The notes: a model not told the origin generated them from the letters alone. A DNA stretch of 64,000 bases from JAWXBM01 sp034440115 (GCA_034440115.1 JAWXBM010000042.1:34928-98927); one strand, 5' to 3'; shown: positions 24,828 to 34,633, counted from the stretch's first letter. Program-made: numbers and translations.

Positions 24828-27089
24828 CTAGAACGACCGCCGCAAGGAAACGAACAAGGTTCTCGGCCAGGGGCGGACTTCGCCAGGTGGCACGAAGCCC
24901 ACGTTCGGCTGACTGTTGCCATTAAAGGTGTAGGCCGTGGTCTCGTCCTCGTCCAGCACGTTGTCGATGCCGGCGATGGCCAACCAGCCGCTGTCGGTTT
25001 CGACTCCGATCCGCAGGTTAACGAGCGAGTAGCTGTCAATTTCACGGTAGGTGGGATCGTTGGGCCGCAGCCGGCTGCTCTGATCGCCCTGGAACATAAG
25101 GTCGCCACTGACAAAACCTGTGCCGCCTTTACTGGTCAGGAATGGAAACTCGTAACGGCCGTTCAGACTGACGCTGTATTCCGGAACATACGGGAGCGTG
25201 TCGCCGTCCAGACCGTCCCTGAGTACTGGCAGATTCTCGGTCAGCTCACCATCCGTGTAACCAAATGTCGCGCCCAGTTGCAGGGCATCGGTGGGATAGG
25301 CTGTCAACTCAAACTCCAGACCCTTGGCGACCGCTGCGCCACCATTGCCGCGATAGGCGAACTGCAGACCGCTTGGAGCGATGGCGCGCTGTGTTACCTG
25401 AATATCGGTCCAGTCCATGTAGAACGCCGCGGCATTGAAGACGAGGCGGCGGTCCATAAGGGTGCTTTTGAAGCCGATTTCGTAATTGTCGACTGAGTCC
25501 GATCCAAAACCAGGCGGGATTAATATTCCAGCGATGGCAGCGGCCGTTTGGTCGTTGGTACCACCGGCGCGGAAGCCCTGTGAGAAAGTTGCGTAGCCCA
25601 GCATGTCATCGGTGAAATCGTAGGCGACGTTGAATTTGTAAATGCTGTCGCTCTCGCCAAACGCGAGTGGTCTGCCAGGGCCAGCGCCAGGCCTTCCCGG
25701 GAAACCGGTCACGGCCGTAGCCTGTTCATTCAGATCAAAGTCGAACCAACGCACACCGCCAGTGAATGCCAGTCGGTCGGTGGCTTGCCAGGTCAATTCG
25801 CCAAACATCGCCTTTTCATCGATTTCTGTGTAGACCCGACGATCAAGCACGGTGGCTGAGCTGCTCGAAACCTTGCCTGTAGTTGGATCGACAGTAAAAA
25901 TAGCACTCTGGAAGTCGCGTTCCTCTTTCTGGGTAAATGCTCCGACCAGCACCTGGAACGCGCCGTCCCAGTTCGATGCAAAACGGAGCTCACCGGAAGT
26001 CAGCTTGCGGTCCTGCGGCTGGATGATGGAGGATTGCCCGATACCGTCGGCGGGACGGGTGTAGCCGGTGATGATCTCGATTTCAGTGGAGGAATCGCGG
26101 GAATATTTTGTCTCACGATCGAGAATGGAAGTGGTAGCTGTGATGGTTCCCCAATCAGCCGAATATTCTCCCTTGAGGTTGAACAAATCCATCTCGTCAT
26201 CAAAGGGCTCAGCGCTCAACGCGTTGTTCCAATGATCACTCGGCGCCGGTCCTCCATTCAATGAGGGGCTGGCAGGCAAATCGATCAGCAGGTCCATGTG
26301 GCCACTGCGTCCATCCGTTTGGGAGTGCTGCGACATGGCCATGAGGGACAACAAGAGGTTGTCGGTGGCCTGGAACCCAAACATCGCGCGGACGGCCTGA
26401 GATTCGTCGTTGTTGACGCCATCAGCGAATCTCGTGTCGATATAACCTTCCTTGTTGATTGCCGTGGCCGCAATACGCATCGCAAAGCGATCCTGCACCA
26501 GCGGCACGTTGACCATAGCGTCTGCAGCCCAGCTCGGAAAGTCGGCATTTTTGGTGGAACTCAGTGTGCCGCCCACTTCCGCTTCGAATTCGCTCAGATT
26601 CGGATAATTCGGGATCCAGCGGATGGTGCCAGAGAGGGAGCTTGATCCGAAAGTCGTGCCCTGGGGCCCTTTGAGGACCTCAATGCGGTTCATGTCGAAC
26701 AGTTTGATGTCCGGCTGCCGACCGCCTTCCGAGGAGAGGAATTCGCCGGTAACTATGGTTTCGTCAAAATACAGACCCACAGTTCCTGCGCCACTGGAGC
26801 TGATGCCGCGGATGATGTAGGTCTTATGACCCGGGCCCTGATCGTTGACGCTCAGGTTTGGGATTTGCCGGAAGTAATCGTTGAAATCAAGGGCGCCGGT
26901 TTCCTGCAGGCGGTCACCGGATATCGCCTGAACTGTAATGGGGATGTCCTGAATGAGCTGGCCGCCACGTTTGGATGCGGTGACGACGATCTCTTCAAGT
27001 GCCGAGGCCCCAGAGCCAGATTGCGCGTGGACGTGGCCGGTGGCAATGATTCCGAGGAACAAACCTACGTGCTTACATGTGAGTCGCAT
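24828..27089 (-). CDS. TonB-dependent outer-membrane receptor
   Basis: About 753 residues with signal peptide (GLFLGIIATGHVHAQ) and TonB-box-like EEIVVTA. The plug has YIIRGISSSG and IEVLKGPQGTTFGSSSLSG, and the barrel ends in a terminal Phe (RTLFVSLRRSF). It belongs to the general receptor type used for organic nutrients rather than classical siderophores. It begins a minus-strand unit running into M14, TauD-like and perhaps MFS genes. The ATG at 27089 gives a better signal peptide than the TTG at 27116. Confidence 0.9.
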   Translation of the reverse strand: MRLTCKHVGLFLGIIATGHVHAQSGSGASALEEIVVTASKRGGQLIQDIPITVQAISGDRLQETGALDFNDYFRQIPNLSVNDQGPGHKTYIIRGISSSGAGTVGLYFDETIVTGEFLSSEGGRQPDIKLFDMNRIEVLKGPQGTTFGSSSLSGTIRWIPNYPNLSEFEAEVGGTLSSTKNADFPSWAADAMVNVPLVQDRFAMRIAATAINKEGYIDTRFADGVNNDESQAVRAMFGFQATDNLLLSLMAMSQHSQTDGRSGHMDLLIDLPASPSLNGGPAPSDHWNNALSAEPFDDEMDLFNLKGEYSADWGTITATTSILDRETKYSRDSSTEIEIITGYTRPADGIGQSSIIQPQDRKLTSGELRFASNWDGAFQVLVGAFTQKEERDFQSAIFTVDPTTGKVSSSSATVLDRRVYTEIDEKAMFGELTWQATDRLAFTGGVRWFDFDLNEQATAVTGFPGRPGAGPGRPLAFGESDSIYKFNVAYDFTDDMLGYATFSQGFRAGGTNDQTAAAIAGILIPPGFGSDSVDNYEIGFKSTLMDRRLVFNAAAFYMDWTDIQVTQRAIAPSGLQFAYRGNGGAAVAKGLEFELTAYPTDALQLGATFGYTDGELTENLPVLRDGLDGDTLPYVPEYSVSLNGRYEFPFLTSKGGTGFVSGDLMFQGDQSSRLRPNDPTYREIDSYSLVNLRIGVETDSGWLAIAGIDNVLDEDETTAYTFNGNSQPNVGFVPPGEVRPWPRTLFVSLRRSF

Positions 27090-27319
27090 AATACTGTGCC
27101 TTTTTATGGTTGCCAAAGTGATTCGAAAACGAATGACAGCAAGGGCGCGCGACTCTGCAATATCGTCGCAGGTCCTTACAAGCTAGGCTATAGGATCAGA
27201 TGGCCAAATCAATGATTGATGTCGAACTAGTTTGTTGCCTTCAGCGCAACACTTTGTGAGTTGTTGTTGATATCCTGGATACCTGCAGGCTTAGGGGTGA
27301 GGCTGACGAATGTCTCTTT

Positions 27320-29140
27320 TCATTGGTGATCAGCGATCCTCGCCGCCGCTGCACGGGCCATTCTTATTTCCGGAACGGAAGTATCAGATTCGCCCCAGAA
27401 TCCCAAAAATTTGGAATACATCTGTGCGGCATCCTGGATCCTGCCTTGTTGCTCGTAAATGGTTCCCAAAAGGTAATGAGCACGCACGAAAACAATCGGC
27501 ACATCCAGCCTGGCATCGGTCAGATTGACCAGCCGCAACAACGTTTCCTCGGCCTCATCGAGCCGGTCGAGCATGATGAAGGCACGTGCTTCGGCCTCAC
27601 GGTACAGCGGATGGTCGTAGATCTGGATGGCTAGTGGCAGGGAAACGACAGCGTCGGCCGGGTGCCCTAGGGCCATCCGGAGTTCTGCGTCCAGTTGATA
27701 AAACCGCCTCATCTGTGCTGCGAGTCCGGGTTCGAAAGCGGCTGCGGCAATCTCCCTGCGCGTGTTGTCGGCTTTGTGAAGGCGACCTTGCTTGACATCA
27801 ACCAGGGCTGCGAGGTGCCGTATGTCGAGATTGAAGGCTCCCGTTTCGGGCATGAATTGCAATGCTTGGTCAAAAGCCTTACGTGCAGCGTCAAACTGAC
27901 CCGATTCGGTCAGGATGTAGCCGATCTGAAGCTTGCGCTTGGCCAGATCTTCGTTCGAGCCGCCATTTTTGGCCAAAATCTCTCCTGCTGCCGCTTTGTG
28001 CTGAATGGCGTCTTTGAAACGCCCCTCATAAAGGCTGATAAACGCCAGTTCATCGTGCGCCAATGCTCTAGCGCGCAGATCTGAACCGCTGAGCACTGGC
28101 GTGACGATTTCCTCAGCCTTGGCATACTCACTTTTAAGAATGTAAGTTCGCGCCAACTGGATTCGGGCTTCGGCCACATCTGAACCGGACTGGAGCCGGG
28201 ACTCGAAAAACGCTTGTGCTGCTGCGAAATCTCCACTGCGCCGCTGTCGGATACCCTCGGCAAAATCGCCTTGCGGAGCAGCAAGTCCACCATCGGGAAA
28301 CTGCGGGGATGGTGGCAACTGCCACTGCGAGCGGCCTTGTTCCACGAAGTCAGTCAGCATGCTTGCCAGCGCATCCAGGTACACGCGACCGGCTTCGGCA
28401 GTTGCCACCGTTGGGTCCCCCAGTACACCGATGGAACTCACACCCGGAGTCCCTTCAAAGTTCATTTTTTCACCAACGCCATAGGCGTCTCCCATGAAAC
28501 CGGGAGTGGCGCGATTCATACGAACCAGGTCCGGCCTCACGGCCAACGCCATCGCAGTTTCCGACATACCTGCATGCGACCCCGCAACATCCAACGGAAT
28601 GCCGAGGCGCTCCGAAGCAGACTTCAAGGCGTTGATGTAACTATCTGCATCCGAAAACGCAATGATGTTGAGATAGGGATACAACAGTGAGAGCCTGCGG
28701 CCGGTCTCTGCCACGGTGGAGAAATTTCCACCGTGTGTGGGAATAAGCACGATGTGACGAAAGCCGTGCCACACCAGGCTGTGAACGTATTCGATAATGA
28801 GTTGCGTGATCACTTCGCTGCGAACGGTTATCGTGCCCGGGAAATACATATGGTGCGGAGAAAACCCAACGCGGATACTCGGCGCAATCAGTGTGTTACC
28901 GATCCGCCTGGCAATTTCTTCGGTCAGGAAATCACCAGTGATCGAATCACTGGACAGCGCAATCTGTGGACCGTGCTGCTCGGTGGCGCCGATGTTGATG
29001 ATAACCGTGTCGGTACCCGAGTCGATTGCTGCTTTGATTTCTTCCCAGGTCATCTCCTCAATAAGGAAATTCGACTGGCCATTGACACTGCCGACAGACA
29101 AGGCGAGGAGTATAAGCAAAAGCGCGAGTTGTTTTTTCAT
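27320..29140 (-). CDS. Exported creatininase-TPR fusion protein
   Basis: 606 residues. A signal peptide (1-21) leads to a creatininase-type domain (about 25-275). Metal ligands there are GATEQHGP (Glu54, His56), Asp65 in SSDSITGD, THGGN and HAGMSET. The C-terminal half (about 300-600) has repeated helical pairs reading as TPR units, for example DFAAAQAFFESRLQ, GQFDAARKAFDQALQ and GRIQDAAQMYSKFL. A creatininase enzyme in the cell envelope with its own TPR scaffold is unusual. The ATG directly abuts the stop of the NTF2-like gene, so the two are coupled. Confidence 0.82.
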   Translation of the reverse strand: MKKQLALLLILLALSVGSVNGQSNFLIEEMTWEEIKAAIDSGTDTVIINIGATEQHGPQIALSSDSITGDFLTEEIARRIGNTLIAPSIRVGFSPHHMYFPGTITVRSEVITQLIIEYVHSLVWHGFRHIVLIPTHGGNFSTVAETGRRLSLLYPYLNIIAFSDADSYINALKSASERLGIPLDVAGSHAGMSETAMALAVRPDLVRMNRATPGFMGDAYGVGEKMNFEGTPGVSSIGVLGDPTVATAEAGRVYLDALASMLTDFVEQGRSQWQLPPSPQFPDGGLAAPQGDFAEGIRQRRSGDFAAAQAFFESRLQSGSDVAEARIQLARTYILKSEYAKAEEIVTPVLSGSDLRARALAHDELAFISLYEGRFKDAIQHKAAAGEILAKNGGSNEDLAKRKLQIGYILTESGQFDAARKAFDQALQFMPETGAFNLDIRHLAALVDVKQGRLHKADNTRREIAAAAFEPGLAAQMRRFYQLDAELRMALGHPADAVVSLPLAIQIYDHPLYREAEARAFIMLDRLDEAEETLLRLVNLTDARLDVPIVFVRAHYLLGTIYEQQGRIQDAAQMYSKFLGFWGESDTSVPEIRMARAAAARIADHQ

Positions 29141-29590
29141 TTACTGTTCCGTGAATCTGGCGAGGCTGACGCTGGCGATCCTGCCTCCTTCGAGTATGGC
29201 GTAGCCCATGTTGTATGTAGTGTTTACAACACCGTCCTGGGTTAATCGGATGGCGTGGTAGGTGAAAATCCTGTTACCTGACTGAAACTCTTCCCTGAAC
29301 GGTAATTCAATCTCGATGCTGCCGGGACGCTCACGAATTGCCTGGAAATGTGCCGGCATGTGTTCCACGCCGCGAACCTGTTCAAGGTTATTGACCAGGA
29401 TCACGGCATCCTCGGTGAAATAACGGCGGAATTGCTCTGCGGTCAATGGTTCTTCGGTATTGATGATTTCGTTCCACCAACGGAACATGTCGACCAAAAC
29501 CGTAGAGGAATCCGCGTCGCTGGCCCTGGCGTTAACGCCCCAGGACATCGCGATCACCAGTAGCAGAAAAGCCGATCGAACGTGATTCAT
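29141..29590 (-). CDS. Exported NTF2-like (SnoaL/ketosteroid isomerase-fold) protein
   Basis: About 149 residues. Signal peptide ends near NARAS. The mature part has the cone-shaped NTF2-like pattern: an N-terminal helix with FRWWNEIIN, FTEDAVILVNN and C-terminal strands RIFTYHAIRL and GRIASVSLARF. Such proteins are small hydrolases, isomerases or ligand binders. GGAG eight bases upstream fixes the start at 29590. It precedes the creatininase-TPR gene with no gap. Confidence 0.68.
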   Translation of the reverse strand: MNHVRSAFLLLVIAMSWGVNARASDADSSTVLVDMFRWWNEIINTEEPLTAEQFRRYFTEDAVILVNNLEQVRGVEHMPAHFQAIRERPGSIEIELPFREEFQSGNRIFTYHAIRLTQDGVVNTTYNMGYAILEGGRIASVSLARFTEQ

Positions 29591-29962
29591 GTATTTTTCT
29601 CCACCTTCCGTCCCGACAAAAACCAATTTGGCCTTGTTTGTAACCAATGAGTATTTGACGCGGCTTGTCATTCTTCAATAGCAGCGCTGTGCCTATATCG
29701 TTGCCTTGAGTGCAAAAGTGGCTGCTCGAAGTGCTGAACATTCGGTGGGCGAGGCTGGAAGTCATTGAAGGCTATGATGCACACAAGGCAACGAAATTCC
29801 GTTAAGCAAGCCGTTCCAGCCATTCGGCAGCGTGGCTATACTGGGCTCAATGTCCTGATTGGGGTAGGTGATGCCGGAAATCGCGGCCGAGGAAGTGGAA
29901 CGACTGGTTCAGGATGATTACAAGAATTCACTTTATTGATGCAACCCAATTGATCCACCCGC
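29591..29962. other. Divergent control region, no gene seen
   Basis: It separates the NTF2-like/creatininase-TPR unit from the plus-strand MFS gene. A TATACT hexamer at 29837-29842 with a weak TTCCAG 17 bases upstream could be a promoter for the MFS gene. I see no other convincing structure. Confidence 0.4.
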
Positions 29963-31555
29963 ATGGATAAGCAGGAAGGCAAGCGCCTTGTCGGTGGGGC
30001 GTATGCCAAATATGTCTTGCTGGTGCTGGTGCTGGTGTACATCTGCAATTTTGTTGATCGTCTGATCATCTCCATCCTGGCCGAGGACATCAAGGCCGAC
30101 CTCGGAGTCTCCGATAGCCAGCTCGGATTCATTGCCGGCACCGCATTTGCAGTGTTTTATGCTTTGTTCGGACTACCGCTGGGGCGCTTGGCCGACATTT
30201 GGATAAGAAAACGTCTGATCGCAATCGGGCTGGTGGTCTGGAGCAGCCTGACGGTCTTGTCCGGCACCGCCAACAACTTCCTGCAGCTCGCGCTTTACCG
30301 GTGTGGCGTTGGCGTCGGCGAAGCCAGTGCCTCGCCGGCGGCATTCTCTCTCTTGGCGGATTATTTCCCGCCCAGTCGTCGGGCCACAGTACTCGCAGTC
30401 TATTCCAGCGGTGCTTATGTTGGAATGGGGCTTGGGATTTTTCTCGGCGGGTGGGTACTGGATGGATGGAAAGCACTGTATCCCGACCCAGCTTCGGCGC
30501 CGTTGGGCTTGAGTGGATGGCAGGCCGCTTTCATTATCGTTGGATCGCCAGGCCTGTTGCTGGCGCTATGGGTGGCCACGCTGAGGGAACCCATTCGTGG
30601 ACTTACCGAGAACATTTTTTCCGAACCCCATCCACACCCGTTCAGGGAAACATTCGCGGAACTGATCGCCATAATCCCGCCTTTTTCTGTGGCCAGTCTG
30701 TACTCGCGCCGAGCCAGCCGTGCTCAGGTTTCCCTGAACCTTGGAGCTGGGCTGTTGCTGGTCGCGATGATGGTGCTGTTGAGCTATCTGACAGGCAATA
30801 TTCCACAATGGGTGGTTTTTGGGGTCGGCATTTACGCCGCGATTTCCTGGGTTCAGAACCTTTCGCTCAGGGACCCGCCTGCCTTTGCAATGATGTTCCG
30901 GTGCAAAGCATTCCTGTTCACAATCTTTGGATTCTGCTCGATCAATTTTGTTGGCTACGGATTGGCAGTCTGGATTCCCTCCTTCTTTATCCGGGTGCAT
31001 GGAATGGAGGTGGGTCAGGTTGGCATGATCGTCGGGCTTTCCGTGGTGATCGCGGGGGGCATCAGCATCAACCTTGGCGGTTACTTGTCGGATTTGTGGA
31101 AAAAGCACAACCCAAGAGGCCGACTGTATTTCGGCCTCATCACCATCGCACTGACCATCCCTGCATGCCTCACGCTGTTCTCCACCATCAACACCCAGCT
31201 TGCGCTCGTGATGAACTTCCTCGTGGCGGGATTAACCGCCATGTGGGTGGGGCCGGCAACCAGCACGATCATGGACCTGGTATTGCCGCGGATGCGGGCC
31301 ATTACCGGGGCCTTTTATTTCCTGTTGAACGTATTACTGGGCTTGGCGATTGGACCGTACTTGATCGGACTCACCTCCGATCTTATGGTGGCAGCCGGCC
31401 ATGATCCGGCGCAGTCGCTCCAAGTGGCTCTGGTGGGTTCGGTTTTAACGTTGCTGATACCGATCCTGCTGCTATGCCTGGCTCTAAGGCATCTCGAACC
31501 GGATGAAAAGAGTCGCATTGCGCGCGCAAAGCAAGCAGGTGAAACCGGTCTTTGA
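29963..31555 (+). CDS. MFS transporter, Spns/ACS-like
   Basis: 530 residues with about 12 helices. YICNFVDRLIISILAEDIKADLGVSDSQLGFI in helix 1 and the following loop, and YRCGVGVGEASASPAAFSLLADYFPPSRR, are characteristic of the spinster/anion-cation symporter branch. A long central loop separates the halves. It is divergent from the creatininase-TPR unit and followed by the DapA-family gene. It likely moves an organic acid or breakdown product of the island. A long alternative frame inside it is a shadow. Confidence 0.86.
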   Translation: MDKQEGKRLVGGAYAKYVLLVLVLVYICNFVDRLIISILAEDIKADLGVSDSQLGFIAGTAFAVFYALFGLPLGRLADIWIRKRLIAIGLVVWSSLTVLSGTANNFLQLALYRCGVGVGEASASPAAFSLLADYFPPSRRATVLAVYSSGAYVGMGLGIFLGGWVLDGWKALYPDPASAPLGLSGWQAAFIIVGSPGLLLALWVATLREPIRGLTENIFSEPHPHPFRETFAELIAIIPPFSVASLYSRRASRAQVSLNLGAGLLLVAMMVLLSYLTGNIPQWVVFGVGIYAAISWVQNLSLRDPPAFAMMFRCKAFLFTIFGFCSINFVGYGLAVWIPSFFIRVHGMEVGQVGMIVGLSVVIAGGISINLGGYLSDLWKKHNPRGRLYFGLITIALTIPACLTLFSTINTQLALVMNFLVAGLTAMWVGPATSTIMDLVLPRMRAITGAFYFLLNVLLGLAIGPYLIGLTSDLMVAAGHDPAQSLQVALVGSVLTLLIPILLLCLALRHLEPDEKSRIARAKQAGETGL

Positions 31556-31700
31556 AGTGCACATTTAGCCCACCGCGGCACCTTGGCCGATACTTGTCGT
31601 CAGAGCAACAAAAAAGACCCCATCGTGTGATTGTTCGAAATACACACGGGAAATAGCATAGCAATAAATCAGAGACCTTCATTGAGGCATAAAGAGAAAA

Positions 31701-32630
31701 ATGGATCGAAACTCAATCGACTGGAAGGGTTATATCCCTGCCATCACAACCCCGTTCGACAAGAATCAAGCACTCGACGTCGAAGCGCTGGAAAAATTAC
31801 TGCGCTGGCTCCTGCAAGAGGGAATTCATGGCATTATCGCCCTGGGGACGCAGGGTGAGTGGTTCAGTCTGAACCAGCAAGAGCGCAGGGAAGTGTTGCG
31901 GGTCGTCAGTCACGAATTGAAAGGCAAAATGACCATCATTGCGGGTTGTAACGCGTTCACCGCCCACGAAGTCATCGTCAATGCAGAGATTGCCGCAGAG
32001 TACGGTTTCGATGGAATTCTGGTGACTCCACCGCCCTACGTCAGTCCGACCGAAGCTGAAATCTACGAGTTCTACAAACAGGTCAACGATGGTGTTGAGC
32101 TACCCATTTGCATCTACAACTGGCCTCCGGGCACGAACGTCAACATGTCGCGGGCACTGCTTGAGAAGGTCGTCGACCTGGACAAGGTGGTGGCGATCAA
32201 GGATTCAACGGCTGGCTTCGACATGAACCATTTCCTGGATGTATTCTTTTCGTTGAGCGACCGGGTAAGAGTCTTGGGGATGCCTACCAACCAACTTGGC
32301 ATCACCTTGACATTGCACCACGGCGCCGACGGTACGATGGGCGCCGGAGCGGTGCTGGGCCGGGAGCATGCGGAGTTTTTTGAAGCGATCTGGGCTGGCG
32401 ACATCAACCGCGCGGAATTTCTTGGCAAACGTCTGGACCTGATCATGCAGGACCTGTTCAACCCGGACTACACCGCCAAGTATGGTTCCACGCAAGGAAC
32501 TTTCAAGGCGCTGCTGAATCTGCAGGGCCTGCCCGGAGGGTACACTCGGGCGCCAGTCATGGATCTTGACGACTACGGTCTGGACAAGGTTCGCCAGGCA
32601 CTGCAGCGTCTGGGCCGTGTCAGTGCATGA
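31701..32630 (+). CDS. DapA-family (dihydrodipicolinate synthase/N-acetylneuraminate lyase) aldolase
   Basis: 309 residues, class I aldolase fold. The Schiff-base lysine is Lys167 in VVAIKDST and the catalytic tyrosine Tyr139 in CIYNWP. GTQGEW (49-54) stands for the GTTGE pyruvate-binding loop. Relatives cleave or make 2-keto-3-deoxy acids or condense pyruvate with aldehydes. True lysine biosynthesis is unlikely this far from dap genes and with GTQGE; a catabolic lyase or decarboxylase role for the island is more likely. Confidence 0.82.
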   Translation: MDRNSIDWKGYIPAITTPFDKNQALDVEALEKLLRWLLQEGIHGIIALGTQGEWFSLNQQERREVLRVVSHELKGKMTIIAGCNAFTAHEVIVNAEIAAEYGFDGILVTPPPYVSPTEAEIYEFYKQVNDGVELPICIYNWPPGTNVNMSRALLEKVVDLDKVVAIKDSTAGFDMNHFLDVFFSLSDRVRVLGMPTNQLGITLTLHHGADGTMGAGAVLGREHAEFFEAIWAGDINRAEFLGKRLDLIMQDLFNPDYTAKYGSTQGTFKALLNLQGLPGGYTRAPVMDLDDYGLDKVRQALQRLGRVSA

Positions 32631-32697
32631 GTCAGCACCACAAGGATCGTGCCGACACCATCCAACACCAGCAGCTACAACGGGATTCTGAAGGTAC

Positions 32698-33741
32698 TCA
32701 TGGTGTTGCTTCGGCAACTGCATCGTCATCCTGGTAAATAGCAACCTGGATATCGCCGGCCGTATTCACGCTGGCTCGGTACATGCCTTCGGTGTTGAAC
32801 ACCAGCGCAATGTTGCCCTTGTGGTCTACAGAGACGATGCCACCGGTGCCACCCATTTTGACCAATTCGCCCATCACCACCGCATCCGCCGCCTGCTGCA
32901 GGCTGACGCCCTGGAATTGCATACGGGCACAAATGTCTCGCGCCACCGTGGCACGGATAAAGTACTCGCCATGGCCGGTGGCGCTCACCGCGCAGGAGCG
33001 ATTGTCCGCGTAAGTACCAGCGCCAATGATGGGTGAATCGCCCACACGGCCGTAACTCTTGTTGGTCATGCCGCCGGTTGAAGTGGCTGCAGCCAGGTTG
33101 CCGTGTGAATCCAGCGCCACAGCGCCTACAGTGGACATCCAGCGATCCGGGTACTGCCAATTCGCGCCGGCAGATTTATCGGAGCCTTGCAGCTTTGCTT
33201 TCTGAAGTTGTTCCCAGCGTTGCTCGGTATAAAAGTAATCGTCCTCGGCAAATTCAATCTCATGTTCACGAGCGAACACCAACGCACCTTCGCCCATCAG
33301 CATCACGTGCGGGGAGTCGGTCATGACTTTGCGCGCCAGCAGGATGGGGTTGCGAATGTTGTGCACCCCGGCCACAGCGCCCGCCTGCAAACCGGAGCCG
33401 TCCATGATCGAGGCGTCCATCTCATTTTTGCCATCGGCATTGAACACCGCGCCTCGTCCGGCATTGAAAAACGGGGAATCCTCCAAATGTGTAACCGCAG
33501 CTTGAACGGCATCGAGACTGGTGCCACCCAGTCGTAATACGGAATGACCTTTTTGTACGGCTTCCAGCAAAACACCGCGAATTTGTGCCTCGGTCTGGCG
33601 ATCCATGTCGTGACGATTCATGGTGCCGGCACCGGCATGGATGGCAATCGCAACCGGCGGTAATGTGTCGGCGGTGGCGCTAAAAGACATCAAAGCTGCC
33701 TGCGCTGTGCACCAGAGGGCGAACAGGATATTTCGGGACAT
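32698..33741 (-). CDS. Exported isoaspartyl peptidase/L-asparaginase (Ntn hydrolase, T2 family)
   Basis: About 347 residues with a signal peptide (ALMSFSATADT). IAIHAGAGT at the start, FNAGRGAVFNADG, and the autoprocessing site STVGAVALD mark the plant-type asparaginase family. Cleavage before that Thr makes it the N-terminal nucleophile of the beta subunit. GGTGGIVSVDHKG follows near the C-terminus. It hydrolyses isoaspartyl dipeptides or asparagine in the periplasm. GGAG six bases upstream supports the ATG at 33741 rather than 33753. Confidence 0.9.
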   Translation of the reverse strand: MSRNILFALWCTAQAALMSFSATADTLPPVAIAIHAGAGTMNRHDMDRQTEAQIRGVLLEAVQKGHSVLRLGGTSLDAVQAAVTHLEDSPFFNAGRGAVFNADGKNEMDASIMDGSGLQAGAVAGVHNIRNPILLARKVMTDSPHVMLMGEGALVFAREHEIEFAEDDYFYTEQRWEQLQKAKLQGSDKSAGANWQYPDRWMSTVGAVALDSHGNLAAATSTGGMTNKSYGRVGDSPIIGAGTYADNRSCAVSATGHGEYFIRATVARDICARMQFQGVSLQQAADAVVMGELVKMGGTGGIVSVDHKGNIALVFNTEGMYRASVNTAGDIQVAIYQDDDAVAEATP

Positions 33742-33856
33742 GGGTTGCTCCATTTCATGGCAGTGTGGTTTCGTTATTCGTTCTAACTACGGGCGGAATT
33801 CGGTTAACGTCTTTGCTGTTGCTTTATCAAGTTTTGTTCTGAATCAGCCCGCTGAT

Positions 33857-34387
33857 TCAGGGCGTTTGCTTTTCCAGCCAGTACAAAGCCGTGTAAATCT
33901 TCGGATCAACCGGCTTGCCGGCACGAATATGCTCTGACAACCATTGATCCACCTCAGTAACGGGAATTTCGTGCACGGTGATATTTTCTGAAGCATCGCC
34001 GCCGCCGGGGCCCCTTCGTTGCAACTTACGGGCCCGAATGAAACTGATGATTTCATCAGTCAGGCCGGATGAGGTGGGGCAGGACAGCAGGAATTCCAGT
34101 TCTTCGCTGAAATAGCCGGTTTCTTCCAGTAACTCACGCTGCGCGGCCAGCAGTATATCCTCGTTCGGATCGTCCATATCTCCGACCAGCCCGGCGGGCA
34201 ATTCGATCACCGATTGCTGTAATGCAGGGCGAAATTGCTCAACCAGCAGCAATTGCTGGGCGTCGTTTACAGCGATCAAAACCACTACCGCTGATGCGTT
34301 CTGGCGGCTGACAAACTCCCAGCCATTCACTTCGTAAAAGCCCAAATAGCGACCAGCATGCAGGGTGGTGCGGTGTTTCATTGGCAT
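33857..34387 (-). CDS. NUDIX hydrolase, ADP-ribose/nucleoside-diphosphate sugar pyrophosphatase-like
   Basis: About 176 residues. The NUDIX box is visible as G(x)5-region followed by AAQRELLEETGY, with LLVEQFRPALQQSVIELPAG before it, the arrangement of ADP-ribose pyrophosphatases. The frame extends upstream through an Asn/Gln/Lys-rich stretch created by short A/C-rich repeats, which I exclude. Start is either 34387 or 34381. Confidence 0.85.
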   Translation of the reverse strand: MPMKHRTTLHAGRYLGFYEVNGWEFVSRQNASAVVVLIAVNDAQQLLLVEQFRPALQQSVIELPAGLVGDMDDPNEDILLAAQRELLEETGYFSEELEFLLSCPTSSGLTDEIISFIRARKLQRRGPGGGDASENITVHEIPVTEVDQWLSEHIRAGKPVDPKIYTALYWLEKQTP

Positions 34388-34429
34388 CGTCTCTGTTAGA
34401 GTTAGCCGATTGTAACGTTCTGTGTAACT

Positions 34430-34474
34430 TTTTGTTTTGAGTTTTGTTTGAGTTTTGTTTGAGTTTTGTTGGGA
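34430..34474. repeat. 11-bp tandem repeat upstream of the NUDIX gene
   Basis: GTTTTGTTTGA occurs at 34441-34451 and 34452-34462, with degenerate copies before (34430-34440) and after (34463-34473). It lies 43-87 bases upstream of the NUDIX start. A slippage-prone tract; a regulatory role is possible but unproved. Confidence 0.6.
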
Positions 34475-34633
34475 TTGTTGTTCTGGGTTCTGTTTTGTGA
34501 TTCGGCCTGCAAACCGGTCCAAACGCAGTCTCTGATAGCAGGTTCAATGAAATTTTGCAGGGAACCAAGTGGCCGTATATGGCTCAAAAGCCACTGCTTT
34601 TAACCCCCCGAATTCGATTTTCAGGATCATCTT

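Noticed and set aside
30199..31404. A 401-codon plus-strand frame inside the Spns-like MFS gene
   Set aside because: It is in another frame of a clear 12-helix transporter and shows no domain; a shadow of GC-rich codon use.
34388..34522. N-terminal extension of the NUDIX protein (Asn/Gln/Lys-rich)
   Set aside because: It is a translation of the A-rich tandem repeats upstream of the real start.
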